NCBI GenBank assembly: GCA_944326325.1
Contig: CALVDQ010000005.1
Coordinates: forward strand, 1 to 64,000
Direction of reading: 5' to 3'
Length of the DNA stretch: 64,000 nucleotides
Source: an uncultured Bacteroidales bacterium
GTDB taxonomy: Bacteria; Bacteroidota; Bacteroidia; Bacteroidales; UBA932
Shown here piece after piece: positions 1 to 8,022 of this stretch. Position 1 is the first letter of the stretch. Each line of letters opens with the position of its first letter. The notes beneath the pieces are model-generated. The model was not told the DNA's origin. It searched no databases and saw only the letters and a list, made by a program, of their open reading frames with translations. Made by a program: the position numbers and the translations under genes.

Positions 1-73
1 GAGCTTAGCTCAGTTGGTTCAGAGCGTCTGCCTTACAAGCAGAGGGTCGGGGGTTCGACTCCCTCAGCTCCCA
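1..73 (+). tRNA. tRNA-Val (TAC anticodon), 5' edge cut off
   Basis: The cloverleaf can be read by eye. The remaining acceptor bases GAGCT pair with AGCTC near the 3' end, so two G residues lie outside the window. The D-arm is GCTC/GAGC, the anticodon arm is TCTGC-CTTACAA-GCAGA with anticodon TAC (valine), and the T-arm is GGGGG-TTCGACT-CCCTC. The discriminator base is A at 73. CCA is not encoded, because CAGCC follows, so it would be added after transcription. Confidence 0.95.
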
Positions 74-87
74 CAGCCTGAAAGGGC

Positions 88-133
88 AAAACAAAGAATC
101 CTGAAGTCTCCGGACTTCAGGATTCTTTGTTTT
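88..133. terminator. Perfect hairpin terminator after tRNA-Val
   Basis: An 18-bp perfect stem (91-108 with 113-130) with loop TCCG is extended by AAA/TTT to 88-133. A T-run follows the right arm and an A-run precedes the left arm, so it can end transcription in both directions. It isolates the tRNA from the pseudouridine synthase. Confidence 0.85.
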
Positions 134-242
134 ATAACGGGGCCGGACCAGGAATAGTCATAATCCGCGCCGCTTGTATACATCGGATTATTTTGCCATC
201 TTTACCGGGACTTTGTAAAAAGACAACCTTATCGGACAAGCG

Positions 243-416
243 ATGAACATCTCACTGAAACCATTGGACGCACAGGACCTCCACGATTTCCTGGAAGATG
301 TCAGGAAAGTGTTTTCCATTGCCATTGCGGAACAGTTCAGGATACAGGTCCACAATGAATACTTCAGATTCGAGAAACGCATGAAAAAATGCCCCTGCCG
401 GAAAACTGCAACAATA
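243..416 (+). other. Open stretch before rluA resembling the start of a GNAT acetyltransferase
   Basis: An in-frame stretch of 58 codons precedes the chosen rluA start. Its first 30 residues (beginning MNISLKPLDAQDLHDF) resemble my memory of the N-terminus of a Bacteroidales GNAT acetyltransferase family. The similarity ends at about residue 32 and no acetyl-CoA binding motif follows. It may be the decayed end of a lost gene left next to rluA, or simply a leader without meaning. The rest of 134-416 shows no clear promoter. Confidence 0.2.
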
Positions 417-1262
417 ATGGAAATCATCGTCAAATATGCCTCACCCCTGCTGGAATATCTTTGCGCGGCACTTGCGCCGCAAAGCAGGACAAAGATAAAG
501 TCACTCCTCGCCCACTCGATGGTCGAAGTCAACGGAAAGGCACGGACAGCATTCGACTTTCCTCTGGAAGCCGGTGACAGGATATGCGTACTCCACGGGA
601 AAAAGCCACGGGCCCTTTCCTGCAAGGATATTAAAATCATATATGAAGACCAGTGGCTGATAGTAGCCGACAAGAGGAACGGCCTGCCTTCCATATCCAC
701 CGGACAGACAGGAGAAGCCACTGCATACTCAATCCTGACTGACTATGCGCATCAGACATGGCAAGGGCGCATATTCATCGTCCACAGGCTCGACAGGGAT
801 ACGTCTGGGCTGCTTGTGTTCGCAAAAGACGAGCAGACGAAGATGGCGATGCAGGAACACTGGAACGAATGCATCGTGGCGAGGAAATACGCGGCTGTCG
901 CGGAAAACAGCTTCAAGGACATGGAAGGAAGCATCGTATCATGGCTCAAGGAAAACCCAAGATCCCTGAAGATGAGCTCATCCACAAGAGACAACGGCGG
1001 AAAGAAGGCCATAACCCGCTATAAGGTTATCAGACAGGAGAACGGGCTGGCCCTGACAGAAATTGAACTGGAAACAGGACGGAAAAACCAGATAAGGGTA
1101 CAGTTCGCCGCGGCGGGCCACCCAATAGCCGGAGACAGGAAATACGGAGCACGCAGCAACCCGTTCGGACGGCTCGCGCTGCACGCCTTTCTGCTGGCAT
1201 TCAGGCATCCGAGGACCGGCGAGACACTCACGTTCACATCTCCGGTCCCGTTCCGCCTGTAA
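417..1262 (+). CDS. RluA-family 23S/tRNA pseudouridine synthase with S4 domain
   Basis: This protein of 281 residues isomerises uridine to pseudouridine in structured RNA in the cytoplasm. An S4-like RNA-binding domain occupies about residues 15-60 (SRTKIKSLLAHSMVEVNGK). The catalytic domain follows, with the family signature HRLDRDTSG at 123-131, where D126 is the expected catalytic aspartate, and the later RKNQIRVQFAAAGHPIAGD motif. I chose ATG 417 because the S4 domain begins directly after it; a longer reading from 243 adds residues foreign to the family. It ends 2 bases from the convergent bioB stop. The exact RNA target (RluC/D-like or other) cannot be decided from sequence alone. Confidence 0.9.
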   Translation: MEIIVKYASPLLEYLCAALAPQSRTKIKSLLAHSMVEVNGKARTAFDFPLEAGDRICVLHGKKPRALSCKDIKIIYEDQWLIVADKRNGLPSISTGQTGEATAYSILTDYAHQTWQGRIFIVHRLDRDTSGLLVFAKDEQTKMAMQEHWNECIVARKYAAVAENSFKDMEGSIVSWLKENPRSLKMSSSTRDNGGKKAITRYKVIRQENGLALTEIELETGRKNQIRVQFAAAGHPIAGDRKYGARSNPFGRLALHAFLLAFRHPRTGETLTFTSPVPFRL

Positions 1263-1264
1263 AG

Positions 1265-2236
1265 TTACAGCATATATCCGGCACTTCTGATCCGGGACAT
1301 ATCCGTATCGATGTCAGCCCCAGCAGTAGTAAGCATATCCCCCATTATCGCCGCATTGACACCTATGCGGTAAGCCTTCATCACGATCTCTTCGGAGAGT
1401 CTGGCCCGGCCTCCGGCAAATCTCAGGGCGGCATCCGGCAGGATAAGCCGGAATATCGCGACAGTCTTCAGTATCTCCTCCTCGCTTATAAGGGCCTGTT
1501 TCTCCAGCGGAGTCCCTGCAATCGGGGCCAGGATATTCAAAGGCACGGACTTTACTCCGAGGTCTCTCAGCGTAAGTGCCAGTTCTATGCGCTGCTCCAT
1601 ACTTTCGCCCATACCTATGATTCCTCCGCTGCATATCTCAAGTCCGGCCTTCCTCGCAGCGTCGAGCGTCATGATCTTGTCTCCGGTAGTATGGGTGGTA
1701 CAAAGTTTCCCGAAATAAGAGGGAGCTGTCTCAAGGTTGCAATGATATCTTGTGATACCGGCCTCGGCCAGCGCCTCCATCGCTTTTCCGGAAAGCAGGC
1801 CGGCTGAAATGCACAGGCTTATGTCCACTACGGACAGCACCTCCCGTACTGAAGCGCATATCCGTTCCACCTCGGAGTCCGTCAGTCGACGTCCGCTGGT
1901 GACTATCGAAAAACGCCTGATCCCCTTCTCACTGCTGTAACGTGCGGCCTCGACAAGCCTGGACGTGTCCACAAGAGGGTATTCACTGACCCTGGAACGG
2001 TGATGGGCGGACTGGGCGCACCACTTGCAGTCTTCCGGACATCTTCCTGACTTCGCATTGATGATCGAACACGTGTCGAAGACCTTCGATGCACAGGACA
2101 TGGTGACCCTCGCAGCAGCCTCTTCCAGCGCTGCGGACGGAGCGACCGCCAGTGACAGCGCCTCTTCTTCCGAAATGCCTTCACCGGTAGCCACGACCCT
2201 CCCGGCTATATTTTCCAGTTCTTCACAAGTAACCAT
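1265..2236 (-). CDS. bioB: Biotin synthase
   Basis: This radical SAM enzyme of 323 residues inserts sulfur into dethiobiotin in the last step of biotin synthesis. The radical-SAM cysteine motif CPEDCKWC is at residues 66-73 (C66, C70, C73). Downstream are the family segments CISAGLL, YHCNLETAP, CSGGIIGMGE and NILAPIAGTPL. I chose ATG 2236 because the upstream 24 codons (to 2308) run through a long RNA hairpin and look unrelated to the family. No other biotin gene is nearby, so it is a stand-alone copy between rluA and fba. The leader immediately upstream is strongly structured and may regulate it. Confidence 0.93.
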   Translation of the reverse strand: MVTCEELENIAGRVVATGEGISEEEALSLAVAPSAALEEAAARVTMSCASKVFDTCSIINAKSGRCPEDCKWCAQSAHHRSRVSEYPLVDTSRLVEAARYSSEKGIRRFSIVTSGRRLTDSEVERICASVREVLSVVDISLCISAGLLSGKAMEALAEAGITRYHCNLETAPSYFGKLCTTHTTGDKIMTLDAARKAGLEICSGGIIGMGESMEQRIELALTLRDLGVKSVPLNILAPIAGTPLEKQALISEEEILKTVAIFRLILPDAALRFAGGRARLSEEIVMKAYRIGVNAAIMGDMLTTAGADIDTDMSRIRSAGYML

Positions 2237-2250
2237 ATATGTTCTTACAA

Positions 2251-2306
2251 ATGTGGCCCGGAAGGCTGACGGATCCCTACAGGACCGTCTTGCTTTCGGG
2301 CCACAC
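2251..2306 (-). promoter_or_regulatory. Nested hairpin in the bioB leader
   Basis: Two nested stems lie 16 nt upstream of the bioB start. The outer stem is TGTGGCCCG (2252-2260) with CGGGCCACA (2297-2305). The inner stem is GACGGaTCC (2268-2276, one bulged A) with GGACCGTC (2282-2289), around loop CTACA. On the minus strand it is followed by ATTTG rather than a T-run, so a simple terminator for fba is a poor fit. It could be a regulatory leader RNA of bioB or a weak fba terminator. Confidence 0.5.
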
Positions 2307-2327
2307 ATCCTGAAATATTACTGTCTT

Positions 2328-3329
2328 CTATTCAGCTTTCCCGTCCGATCCGAGCACATTGATGATCTTGTGCTCGTAGAGCTTCTTCATCTCGTCGCGG
2401 GCAGGACCGAGGTATTTGCGCGGGTCGAACTCGGCCGGCTTCTCTGCAAACACCTTGCGGATGGCAGCCGTCATGGCGAGACGGGAATCGGAGTCAATAT
2501 TAATCTTGCAGACAGCGGACTTGGCAGCCTTGCGGAGTTCCTCCTCCGGAATACCGATGGCAGCCTCGAGGTTTCCGCCGTACTTGTTGATCATGTCCAC
2601 ATACTCCTGAGGCACGGATGAAGAACCATGGAGCACGATAGGGAAGCCCGGAAGCTCCTTCATCACACCGTCGAGCACATCGAAAGCGAGTGGCGGAGGA
2701 ACCAGACGGCCCGTCTTAGGGTCAAGGGTGCACTGTTCCGGTTTGAACTTGTATGCACCGTGTGAAGTTCCGATGGAAATCGCGAGCGAGTCGCAGCCTG
2801 TCTTGGTAGTGAAGTCAACCACTTCCTCAGGCCTTGTATAAGTGTGATGCTCGGCCTGCACCTCATCCTCTACGCCTGCAAGGACACCGAGTTCGCCCTC
2901 TACGGTCACATCGAACTGGTGTGCATACTCTACCACTTTCTTTGTAAGAGCGACATTCTCATCGTATGGAAGATGCGAACCGTCGATCATGACTGAAGAG
3001 AATCCCATGTCGACACAGCTCTTGCAGAGCTCGAAAGAGTCGCCGTGATCGAGGTGGAGGACAATCTGAGGATGTTCCCATCCGAGTTCCTTTGCATATT
3101 CGACTGCTCCTTCAGCCATATAGCGGAGAAGAGTCTGGTTGGCATAGTTGCGCGCTCCCTTGGACACCTGGAGGATCACAGGGGATTTTGTTTCGGCAGC
3201 AGCCTGGATGATAGCCTGGAGCTGCTCCATATTGTTGAAATTGAATGCAGGGATAGCATAACCCCCATCGATGGCTTTGGCAAACATCTCTTTGGTGTTG
3301 ACCAAGCCCAGAGTCTTGTAAGATACCAT
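2328..3329 (-). CDS. fba: Class II fructose-1,6-bisphosphate aldolase
   Basis: This 333-residue zinc-dependent aldolase cleaves fructose-1,6-bisphosphate to glyceraldehyde-3-phosphate and dihydroxyacetone phosphate in glycolysis and gluconeogenesis. Visible motifs are the HLDHGDS segment at 92-98 (D94 and H95 in the catalytic and zinc region), the VEGELGVLAGVED segment, GTSHGAYKF and VLHGSSSVP, which carry further metal and substrate ligands. The length fits the longer Bacteroidales class II form. The start follows an 87-nt leader from a TAnnTTTG box at 3423-3430 that overlaps the divergent gmk promoter. Confidence 0.95.
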   Translation of the reverse strand: MVSYKTLGLVNTKEMFAKAIDGGYAIPAFNFNNMEQLQAIIQAAAETKSPVILQVSKGARNYANQTLLRYMAEGAVEYAKELGWEHPQIVLHLDHGDSFELCKSCVDMGFSSVMIDGSHLPYDENVALTKKVVEYAHQFDVTVEGELGVLAGVEDEVQAEHHTYTRPEEVVDFTTKTGCDSLAISIGTSHGAYKFKPEQCTLDPKTGRLVPPPLAFDVLDGVMKELPGFPIVLHGSSSVPQEYVDMINKYGGNLEAAIGIPEEELRKAAKSAVCKINIDSDSRLAMTAAIRKVFAEKPAEFDPRKYLGPARDEMKKLYEHKIINVLGSDGKAE

Positions 3330-3422
3330 AACCTTAATATTATTAAAGAAATAATTTCCGTTCTTCCGGGACCGTCATCCTGCGCGCGGCAAGAAAAAGA
3401 CCCCGTTTTTCCCAAATCCTCG

Positions 3423-3430
3423 CAAAAATA
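3423..3430 (-). promoter_or_regulatory. -7 box for fba
   Basis: The minus-strand octamer TATTTTTG matches the Bacteroidota -7 consensus TAnnTTTG. It lies 93 bases upstream of the fba start, with no clear TTTG -33 element. It directly abuts the gmk -7 box on the other strand. Confidence 0.5.
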
Positions 3431-3432
3431 AT

Positions 3433-3440
3433 TAATTTTG
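3433..3440 (+). promoter_or_regulatory. -7 box for gmk
   Basis: TAATTTTG matches TAnnTTTG and sits 17 bases before the gmk start codon, giving a very short leader. It lies back-to-back with the fba box, so the two promoters probably compete for polymerase. Confidence 0.5.
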
Positions 3441-3457
3441 CAGAATTAAAAAAGATT

Positions 3458-4045
3458 ATGGAAAATAAGGTAATCATATTTTCGGCACCCTCCGGGTCCG
3501 GCAAAAGCACAATCGTCAACTATATCCTCGGCCGTCATCCCGAACTTGAATTCTCGGTCTCGGCTACATCCAGGGCTCCGAGAGGCAGCGAACAGGACGG
3601 AAAGGAATATTACTTCTTTTCGGAAGAGGAATTCAGGAAGATGATCGGGGAAGGCAGGTTCATCGAATATGAGGAGGTCTATCCCGGCTCGTTCTACGGT
3701 ACGCTCAAATCCGAGGTAGAAAGGATATGGGCCAAGGGCCATGTGATTATTTTCGACATAGACGTGAAAGGCGGGGTGAACCTCAAGCATATATTCGGGG
3801 ACAAGGCCCTGTCAGTGTTCATCCGCACCAGTTCGGCAGAGGAACTGAGACGAAGGCTCGTGAAGCGGGGCACCGACAGCGCCGAAGCCATTGAAAAAAG
3901 AGTGGCCAAGGCAGCCGAAGAAATGACCTATGCGGAAAAATTCGACTACGAACTCATAAACGACGATCTTGAGACCGCATACGCCGAAGCCGAACAGATC
4001 GTGGAAGATTTCATCGGCAAGGGTATACGGCCTGTACGGAAATGA
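3458..4045 (+). CDS. gmk: Guanylate kinase
   Basis: This 195-residue enzyme phosphorylates GMP to GDP with ATP. The P-loop is APSGSGKST at 10-18. The GMP-binding region has TSRAPRGSEQDGKEYYF and FIEYEEVYPGSFYGT, and the DIDVKGG motif follows. Length and motif order are those of a normal Gmk. It overlaps nadD by four bases (ATGA), so translation is coupled, and the CYTH gene follows. Its promoter lies directly upstream at 3433. Confidence 0.96.
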   Translation: MENKVIIFSAPSGSGKSTIVNYILGRHPELEFSVSATSRAPRGSEQDGKEYYFFSEEEFRKMIGEGRFIEYEEVYPGSFYGTLKSEVERIWAKGHVIIFDIDVKGGVNLKHIFGDKALSVFIRTSSAEELRRRLVKRGTDSAEAIEKRVAKAAEEMTYAEKFDYELINDDLETAYAEAEQIVEDFIGKGIRPVRK

Positions 4046-4608
4046 AGGTGGCGGTCTACTCGGGGACATTCAACCCCCTGCACATAGGCCACAAGGCCAT
4101 AATATCCTATCTGACGGAAAAGATGGACTTCGACTGCGTATACCTGATAGTCTCCCCAAAGAACCCTTTGAAGACAAGCGTAAGTGCAGACAGTGCACAG
4201 GCCCGCTACGAGGCGGCCTGCGAGGCTGTAGGGAAGTATGGCCTGAAGGCCAAGGTTGATGACATCGAACTCGGGATGCCCGCTCCGCAATACACTGTCA
4301 GGACCCTCGATGCCCTGAAGGCAAGGGAGCCTTGGAACAGTTTCACACTCGTGGTCGGGGCCGACAACCTTGCCAACCTGCACAACTGGAAAGATTACAG
4401 GAAGATACTGTCCGAATACGGCATCGTCGTCTTTCCCCGGGACGGATTCGATGCCGCTGCCCTGAAAATGGAACTGGAAAAGGAACTGGAAAAAGACCGC
4501 CTGCCGTGTAGGGTAAGGCTGGCCGGAGCCCCCCTTGTCAACATATCTTCCACGGAAATACGTAAAGGGCTGGCTGAAGGGAGGGATATGTCAGGATATC
4601 TCATGTAA
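4042..4608 (+). CDS. nadD: Nicotinate-nucleotide adenylyltransferase
   Basis: This 188-residue enzyme joins nicotinate mononucleotide and ATP to form nicotinate adenine dinucleotide in NAD synthesis. The nucleotidyltransferase signature GTFNPLHIGH is at 8-17 and the second signature ISSTEIRKG is near the C-terminus (about 171-179). The start ATG overlaps the gmk stop (ATGA). The gmk-nadD pairing is common in Bacteroidota. Twelve bases separate it from the CYTH gene. Confidence 0.95.
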   Translation: MKVAVYSGTFNPLHIGHKAIISYLTEKMDFDCVYLIVSPKNPLKTSVSADSAQARYEAACEAVGKYGLKAKVDDIELGMPAPQYTVRTLDALKAREPWNSFTLVVGADNLANLHNWKDYRKILSEYGIVVFPRDGFDAAALKMELEKELEKDRLPCRVRLAGAPLVNISSTEIRKGLAEGRDMSGYLM

Positions 4609-4620
4609 CTGTTACCGGAT

Positions 4621-5097
4621 ATGCATATAGAGACAGAGCGCAAGTTTCTCGTAAAAGACGGGACATACAAGGCCGAGGCTACGGAAAGCCACCGGCTCAC
4701 CCAGGGGTACATATGCCGAGATCATGGCCGTACGGTAAGGGTGAGGCTGTGGGATGACAAGGCGTTCCTGACCATAAAGGGGCCGGGTGACGCCAAAGGG
4801 ATGAGCCGGTATGAATGGGAAAAGGAGATTTCCGTATCCGACGCCAAGGAACTGTTCCTGCTGTGCCAGAGCGGCATAATCGACAAGACAAGGTATATGG
4901 TGCCGTATGACGGCAAAGTGTTCGAGGTGGATGAGTTCTACGGAGAGAATTCCGGTCTTGTCGTGGCCGAAATCGAGCTTTCGTCCGAAGACGAGGCTTT
5001 CAGCCGTCCGGAATGGCTCGGAGAAGAAGTCACCGGAGACCGCCGCTACTATAATTCAATGCTCACGATGTCTCCGTACTCTACCTGGGATCAGTAG
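4621..5097 (+). CDS. CYTH-domain protein (triphosphate tunnel enzyme)
   Basis: This 158-residue protein folds as a triphosphate tunnel. The N-terminal ExExK motif (E4, E6, K8 in IETERKFLV) defines the CYTH family. Alternating charged strands follow (VRVRLWDDKAFLTIKG, YEWEKEI, KTRYMVPY, FEVDEFYG, LVVAEIEL), as the tunnel wall needs. Family members hydrolyse inorganic triphosphate or thiamine triphosphate, or make cAMP; the small bacterial single-domain form is usually a triphosphatase. It is third in the gmk-nadD operon. Its last 17 bases overlap the convergent pseudouridine synthase gene. Confidence 0.88.
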   Translation: MHIETERKFLVKDGTYKAEATESHRLTQGYICRDHGRTVRVRLWDDKAFLTIKGPGDAKGMSRYEWEKEISVSDAKELFLLCQSGIIDKTRYMVPYDGKVFEVDEFYGENSGLVVAEIELSSEDEAFSRPEWLGEEVTGDRRYYNSMLTMSPYSTWDQ

Positions 5098-5839
5098 GCG
5101 GCTGTACCTCATCCGTCCCGTCCCCGAAAATTCCGCAATCAGGCCAGGACCCTGGCAACGGTGCCGTTATAAGCATCCCGGTCTTCCTTACCGGATGTAC
5201 GAATTCCACCCTGCGGGAATGCAGGCTTATGCCTCCGTCCGGATTGGATCTCGGGGCCCCGTATTTCAGGTCCCCTTTGATTACACACCCGATGTCGGAA
5301 AGCTGGCATCTTATCTGATGGTGGCGTCCTGTAAGAAGCCGAACCTCAAGCAGCCAGTATCTGTCGGTCCGGCCCAGCAGCCTGTATTCGAGTTCGGCGA
5401 ACTTGGCATCCTGGCGGAGCGAACCGGGCCTGCACATATAGGACTTGTTCCTGGCCTCGTTCCTCCAGATATACCCGGAAAGCCTTGCGGAATCCTCCGG
5501 AGGTGCGGAACAAACAAGCGCCCAATAATATTTATGGATGCCCCCGACCCGGAACATATCGTTCAGTCTTGCAAGTGCCTTCGATGTCCTTGCCAATATG
5601 GTGATACCGCTCACAGGCCTGTCCAGTCTGTGCGGCACACCGATGAAGACACTCCCCTCCTTCCCGTCCCTCATGGCTATGAAGGATTTGTAGAAGGAAG
5701 TAAGAGTCTCGTCCTCGGTCATGTCGGCCTGGACAATCTCACCGGCTTTCTTGTTGACGACAAGAAGATGGTTGTCCTCGTACAGTATCCGCCCGGCGGC
5801 GTCTGCGTATTCTTCGTCTGTCAGTCTCCTGTATTGCAT
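5081..5839 (-). CDS. RluA-family pseudouridine synthase without S4 domain
   Basis: This protein of 252 residues has the RluA catalytic signature HRLDRPVSG at 70-78, with D73 as the expected catalytic aspartate. It also has the RHHQIRCQLSDIGCVIKGD motif. There is no S4 domain. I chose ATG 5839 rather than 5917 because a well-formed promoter (TTTG-N19-TATATTTG, 5856-5886) lies between them and would start transcription near 5849. RNA target unknown. It converges on and overlaps the CYTH gene by 17 bases. Confidence 0.88.
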   Translation of the reverse strand: MQYRRLTDEEYADAAGRILYEDNHLLVVNKKAGEIVQADMTEDETLTSFYKSFIAMRDGKEGSVFIGVPHRLDRPVSGITILARTSKALARLNDMFRVGGIHKYYWALVCSAPPEDSARLSGYIWRNEARNKSYMCRPGSLRQDAKFAELEYRLLGRTDRYWLLEVRLLTGRHHQIRCQLSDIGCVIKGDLKYGAPRSNPDGGISLHSRRVEFVHPVRKTGMLITAPLPGSWPDCGIFGDGTDEVQPPTDPR

Positions 5840-5855
5840 CTGTAGATTTTTCCGA

Positions 5856-5886
5856 CAAATATAAGCCGGAATCGGACATTTCCAAA
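5856..5886 (-). promoter_or_regulatory. Bacteroidota-type promoter for the second RluA-like gene
   Basis: On the minus strand TTTG (5883-5886) is separated by 19 nt from TATATTTG (5856-5863), an exact match to the housekeeping consensus. Predicted transcription starts near 5849, ten bases before ATG 5839, which decides the start codon. Confidence 0.7.
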
Positions 5887-5910
5887 CAGTACCTGCAATA
5901 AATGTCGGCA

Positions 5911-6012
5911 CTGACATTTTGTCAGATTTTCAGCTTTTTCAGAAAATGGCACGGGATTAGATTATAGCCTGTCGTCCTCCGGAAAGGATGTCAGGATCCG
6001 CCGGACGACAGG
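5911..6012 (+). promoter_or_regulatory. dnaK upstream region with a palindrome and a leader hairpin
   Basis: Two inverted repeats lie before dnaK. CTGACA-TTT-TGTCAG at 5911-5925 is a compact palindrome that could be a protein-binding site. CCTGTCGTCC (5968-5977) pairs with GGACGACAGG (6003-6012) and ends 36 bases before the start codon. No CIRCE element (TTAGCACTC-N9-GAGTGCTAA) is present, so HrcA control is not indicated. I see no exact TAnnTTTG box. Confidence 0.4.
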
Positions 6013-6048
6013 GTTTTAAATTGAAAATAAAATAAGGAGAAACATATT

Positions 6049-7944
6049 ATGGGAAAAATCATTGGTATTGACTTGGGAACCACGAATTCATGCGTGGCAG
6101 TCATGGAAGGCAACGAGCCTACGGTTATCATAAACAACGAAGGCCAGAGGACGACGCCTTCTGTAGTAGCCTTCACGGAAGGCGGTGAAAGGAAGATCGG
6201 TAATCCTGCGAAGAGGCAGGCCATTACCAACCCTCACAAGACGGTATTTTCTATCAAAAGGTTCATGGGCGAGACTTACGACCAGGTGACCAAAGAAGTG
6301 GAAAGGATGCCGTACAAGGTTGTCCGCGGCGAGAACAATACGCCGAGGGTCGACATAGACGGCAGGCTGTACACTCCTCAGGAGATTTCAGCGATGATCC
6401 TTCAGAAGATGAAGAAGACTGCTGAAGAATACCTGAGGCAGGATGTAACAGAGGCTGTCATCACAGTGCCGGCATACTTCTCGGATTCACAGAGACAGGC
6501 TACCAAGGAAGCAGGCAAGATTGCCGGACTTGATGTAAAGCGTATCATCAACGAACCTACGGCGGCAGCCCTTGCCTACGGCCTTGACAAGAAGAACAAG
6601 GACATGAAGATAGCTGTCTACGACCTCGGAGGCGGTACATTCGATATCTCCATCATGGAACTCGGAGACGGTGTCTTTGAAGTCAAATCCACCAACGGTG
6701 ACACCCACCTGGGAGGTGATGACTTCGACCAGGTCATCATAGACTGGCTGGCTTCGGAATTCGCTGCAGAGAACGGCGGAATCGACCTGAAGAAGGACCC
6801 GATGGCACTCCAGAGGCTGAAAGAGGCTGCCGAGAAGGCAAAGATAGAGCTTTCAAGCCAGACCTCAACGGAAATCAACCTGCCGTACATCATGCCGGTA
6901 GACGGTATTCCTAAACACCTCGTCAAGACTCTTACAAGGGCTAAATTCGAGCAGTTGGCCGACAGCCTGATACAGAGGACAATCGAGCCTTGCCGCAAAG
7001 CCCTTTCCGATGCAGGGTACACGGCCTCCGATATAGATGAAGTGTTGCTTGTAGGCGGTTCCACCCGTATCCCGGCCATCCAGGCTATCGTAGAGAAGTT
7101 CTTCGGAAAGGCTCCTAACAAGAGCGTAAATCCGGATGAAGTCGTAGCTATCGGTGCTGCAATACAGGGCGGTGTGCTTGCCGGAGACGTGAAGGATGTG
7201 CTTCTGCTTGATGTGACCCCGCTTTCTCTCGGTATCGAGACCCTGGGCGGTGTGATGACCAAACTCATCGAGTCAAATACTACCATACCTACAAGGAAGT
7301 CACAGGTATTCTCTACAGCTGCCGACAACCAGCCTTCCGTAGAAATACACGTGCTCCAGGGAGAGAGGCCGATGGCAAAGGACAACAAGGAAATCGGCAA
7401 GTTCCATCTTGACGGCATCGCACCGGCTCCGAGAGGTGTCCCTCAGATCGAAGTCACTTTCGATATCGATGCCAACGGCATCCTAAACGTGTCAGCCAAA
7501 GACAAGGCTACAGGCAAGGAGCAGAACATCAGGATCGAGGCTTCTTCCGGACTCAGCGAAGACGAGATCAAGAGGATGCGTGACGAGGCCAAGGCCAACG
7601 AAGCTGCCGACAATGCCGAAAGGGAAAGGGTCGACAAGATCAACAACGCGGATGCGATGTGCTTCCAGACCGAGAAAAACCTCAAGGAATATGGTGACAA
7701 GATTCCTGCCGACAAGAAGGGTGCTATCGAATCTGCCCTTAACAACCTGAAAGAGGCTGTCAAGAACCAGAACGTATCAGATATCGACAGGTACAACAGT
7801 GAACTCGAAGCTGCATGGCACGCTGCTTCAGAAGATATGGCGAAAGCTGCCGGAGCACAACAGGGCGGGCCTCAGGGGCCGTTCCAGGGAGGACCTCAAG
7901 GGCCGCAGAACGGGCCTGACAACCAGGGACCTGACGAGCAGTAA
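6049..7944 (+). CDS. dnaK: Chaperone DnaK (Hsp70)
   Basis: This 631-residue ATP-dependent chaperone folds and protects proteins with DnaJ and GrpE, which are not in this window. Phosphate-binding motif [14 protein letters not shown] is at 4-17, followed by [16 protein letters not shown] and [13 protein letters not shown]. The substrate-binding domain begins near residue 390 ([12 protein letters not shown]). The C-terminal lid ends in a tail of Gly, Pro, Gln and Asn and finishes [10 protein letters not shown]. The usual acidic EEV-type end is missing, which is uncommon. AAGGAGA upstream of the start is a rare clear Shine-Dalgarno site here. The gene stands alone, with a terminator after it. 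Confidence 0.97.
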   Translation: MGKIIGIDLGTTNSCVAVMEGNEPTVIINNEGQRTTPSVVAFTEGGERKIGNPAKRQAITNPHKTVFSIKRFMGETYDQVTKEVERMPYKVVRGENNTPRVDIDGRLYTPQEISAMILQKMKKTAEEYLRQDVTEAVITVPAYFSDSQRQATKEAGKIAGLDVKRIINEPTAAALAYGLDKKNKDMKIAVYDLGGGTFDISIMELGDGVFEVKSTNGDTHLGGDDFDQVIIDWLASEFAAENGGIDLKKDPMALQRLKEAAEKAKIELSSQTSTEINLPYIMPVDGIPKHLVKTLTRAKFEQLADSLIQRTIEPCRKALSDAGYTASDIDEVLLVGGSTRIPAIQAIVEKFFGKAPNKSVNPDEVVAIGAAIQGGVLAGDVKDVLLLDVTPLSLGIETLGGVMTKLIESNTTIPTRKSQVFSTAADNQPSVEIHVLQGERPMAKDNKEIGKFHLDGIAPAPRGVPQIEVTFDIDANGILNVSAKDKATGKEQNIRIEASSGLSEDEIKRMRDEAKANEAADNAERERVDKINNADAMCFQTEKNLKEYGDKIPADKKGAIESALNNLKEAVKNQNVSDIDRYNSELEAAWHAASEDMAKAAGAQQGGPQGPFQGGPQGPQNGPDNQGPDEQ

Positions 7945-7959
7945 AACCTGCTCTGGCAG

Positions 7960-8010
7960 ACATGAAAAGGGGTTGGATCCTGATTTCAGGGTTCAGCCCC
8001 TTTTTCATGT
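7960..8010. terminator. Bidirectional terminator between dnaK and the convergent lipoprotein gene
   Basis: CATGAAAAGGGG (7961-7972) pairs with CCCCTTTTTCATG (7997-8009). T-runs on each strand give a terminator usable by both converging genes. The only other sequence here is the short space up to the lipoprotein stop at 8023. Confidence 0.8.
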
Positions 8011-8022
8011 ATTGACGAGCAA

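Noticed and set aside
2251-2306. Ordinary terminator for fba
   Set aside because: No T-run follows the stem on the minus strand and it lies 16 bases from the bioB start; kept instead as a possible leader element.
4907-5845. 312-codon plus-strand frame over the second RluA-like gene
   Set aside because: It is antisense to a protein with the HRLDRPVSG signature and its translation shows no family feature.
5840-5917. Longer start (5917) for the second RluA-like gene
   Set aside because: A consensus promoter at 5856-5886 lies inside it and the extra residues are not RluA-like.
6049-7944. dnaK as part of a grpE-dnaK-dnaJ operon
   Set aside because: Neither partner gene is adjacent; a terminator follows directly and a pseudouridine synthase gene lies upstream on the other strand.
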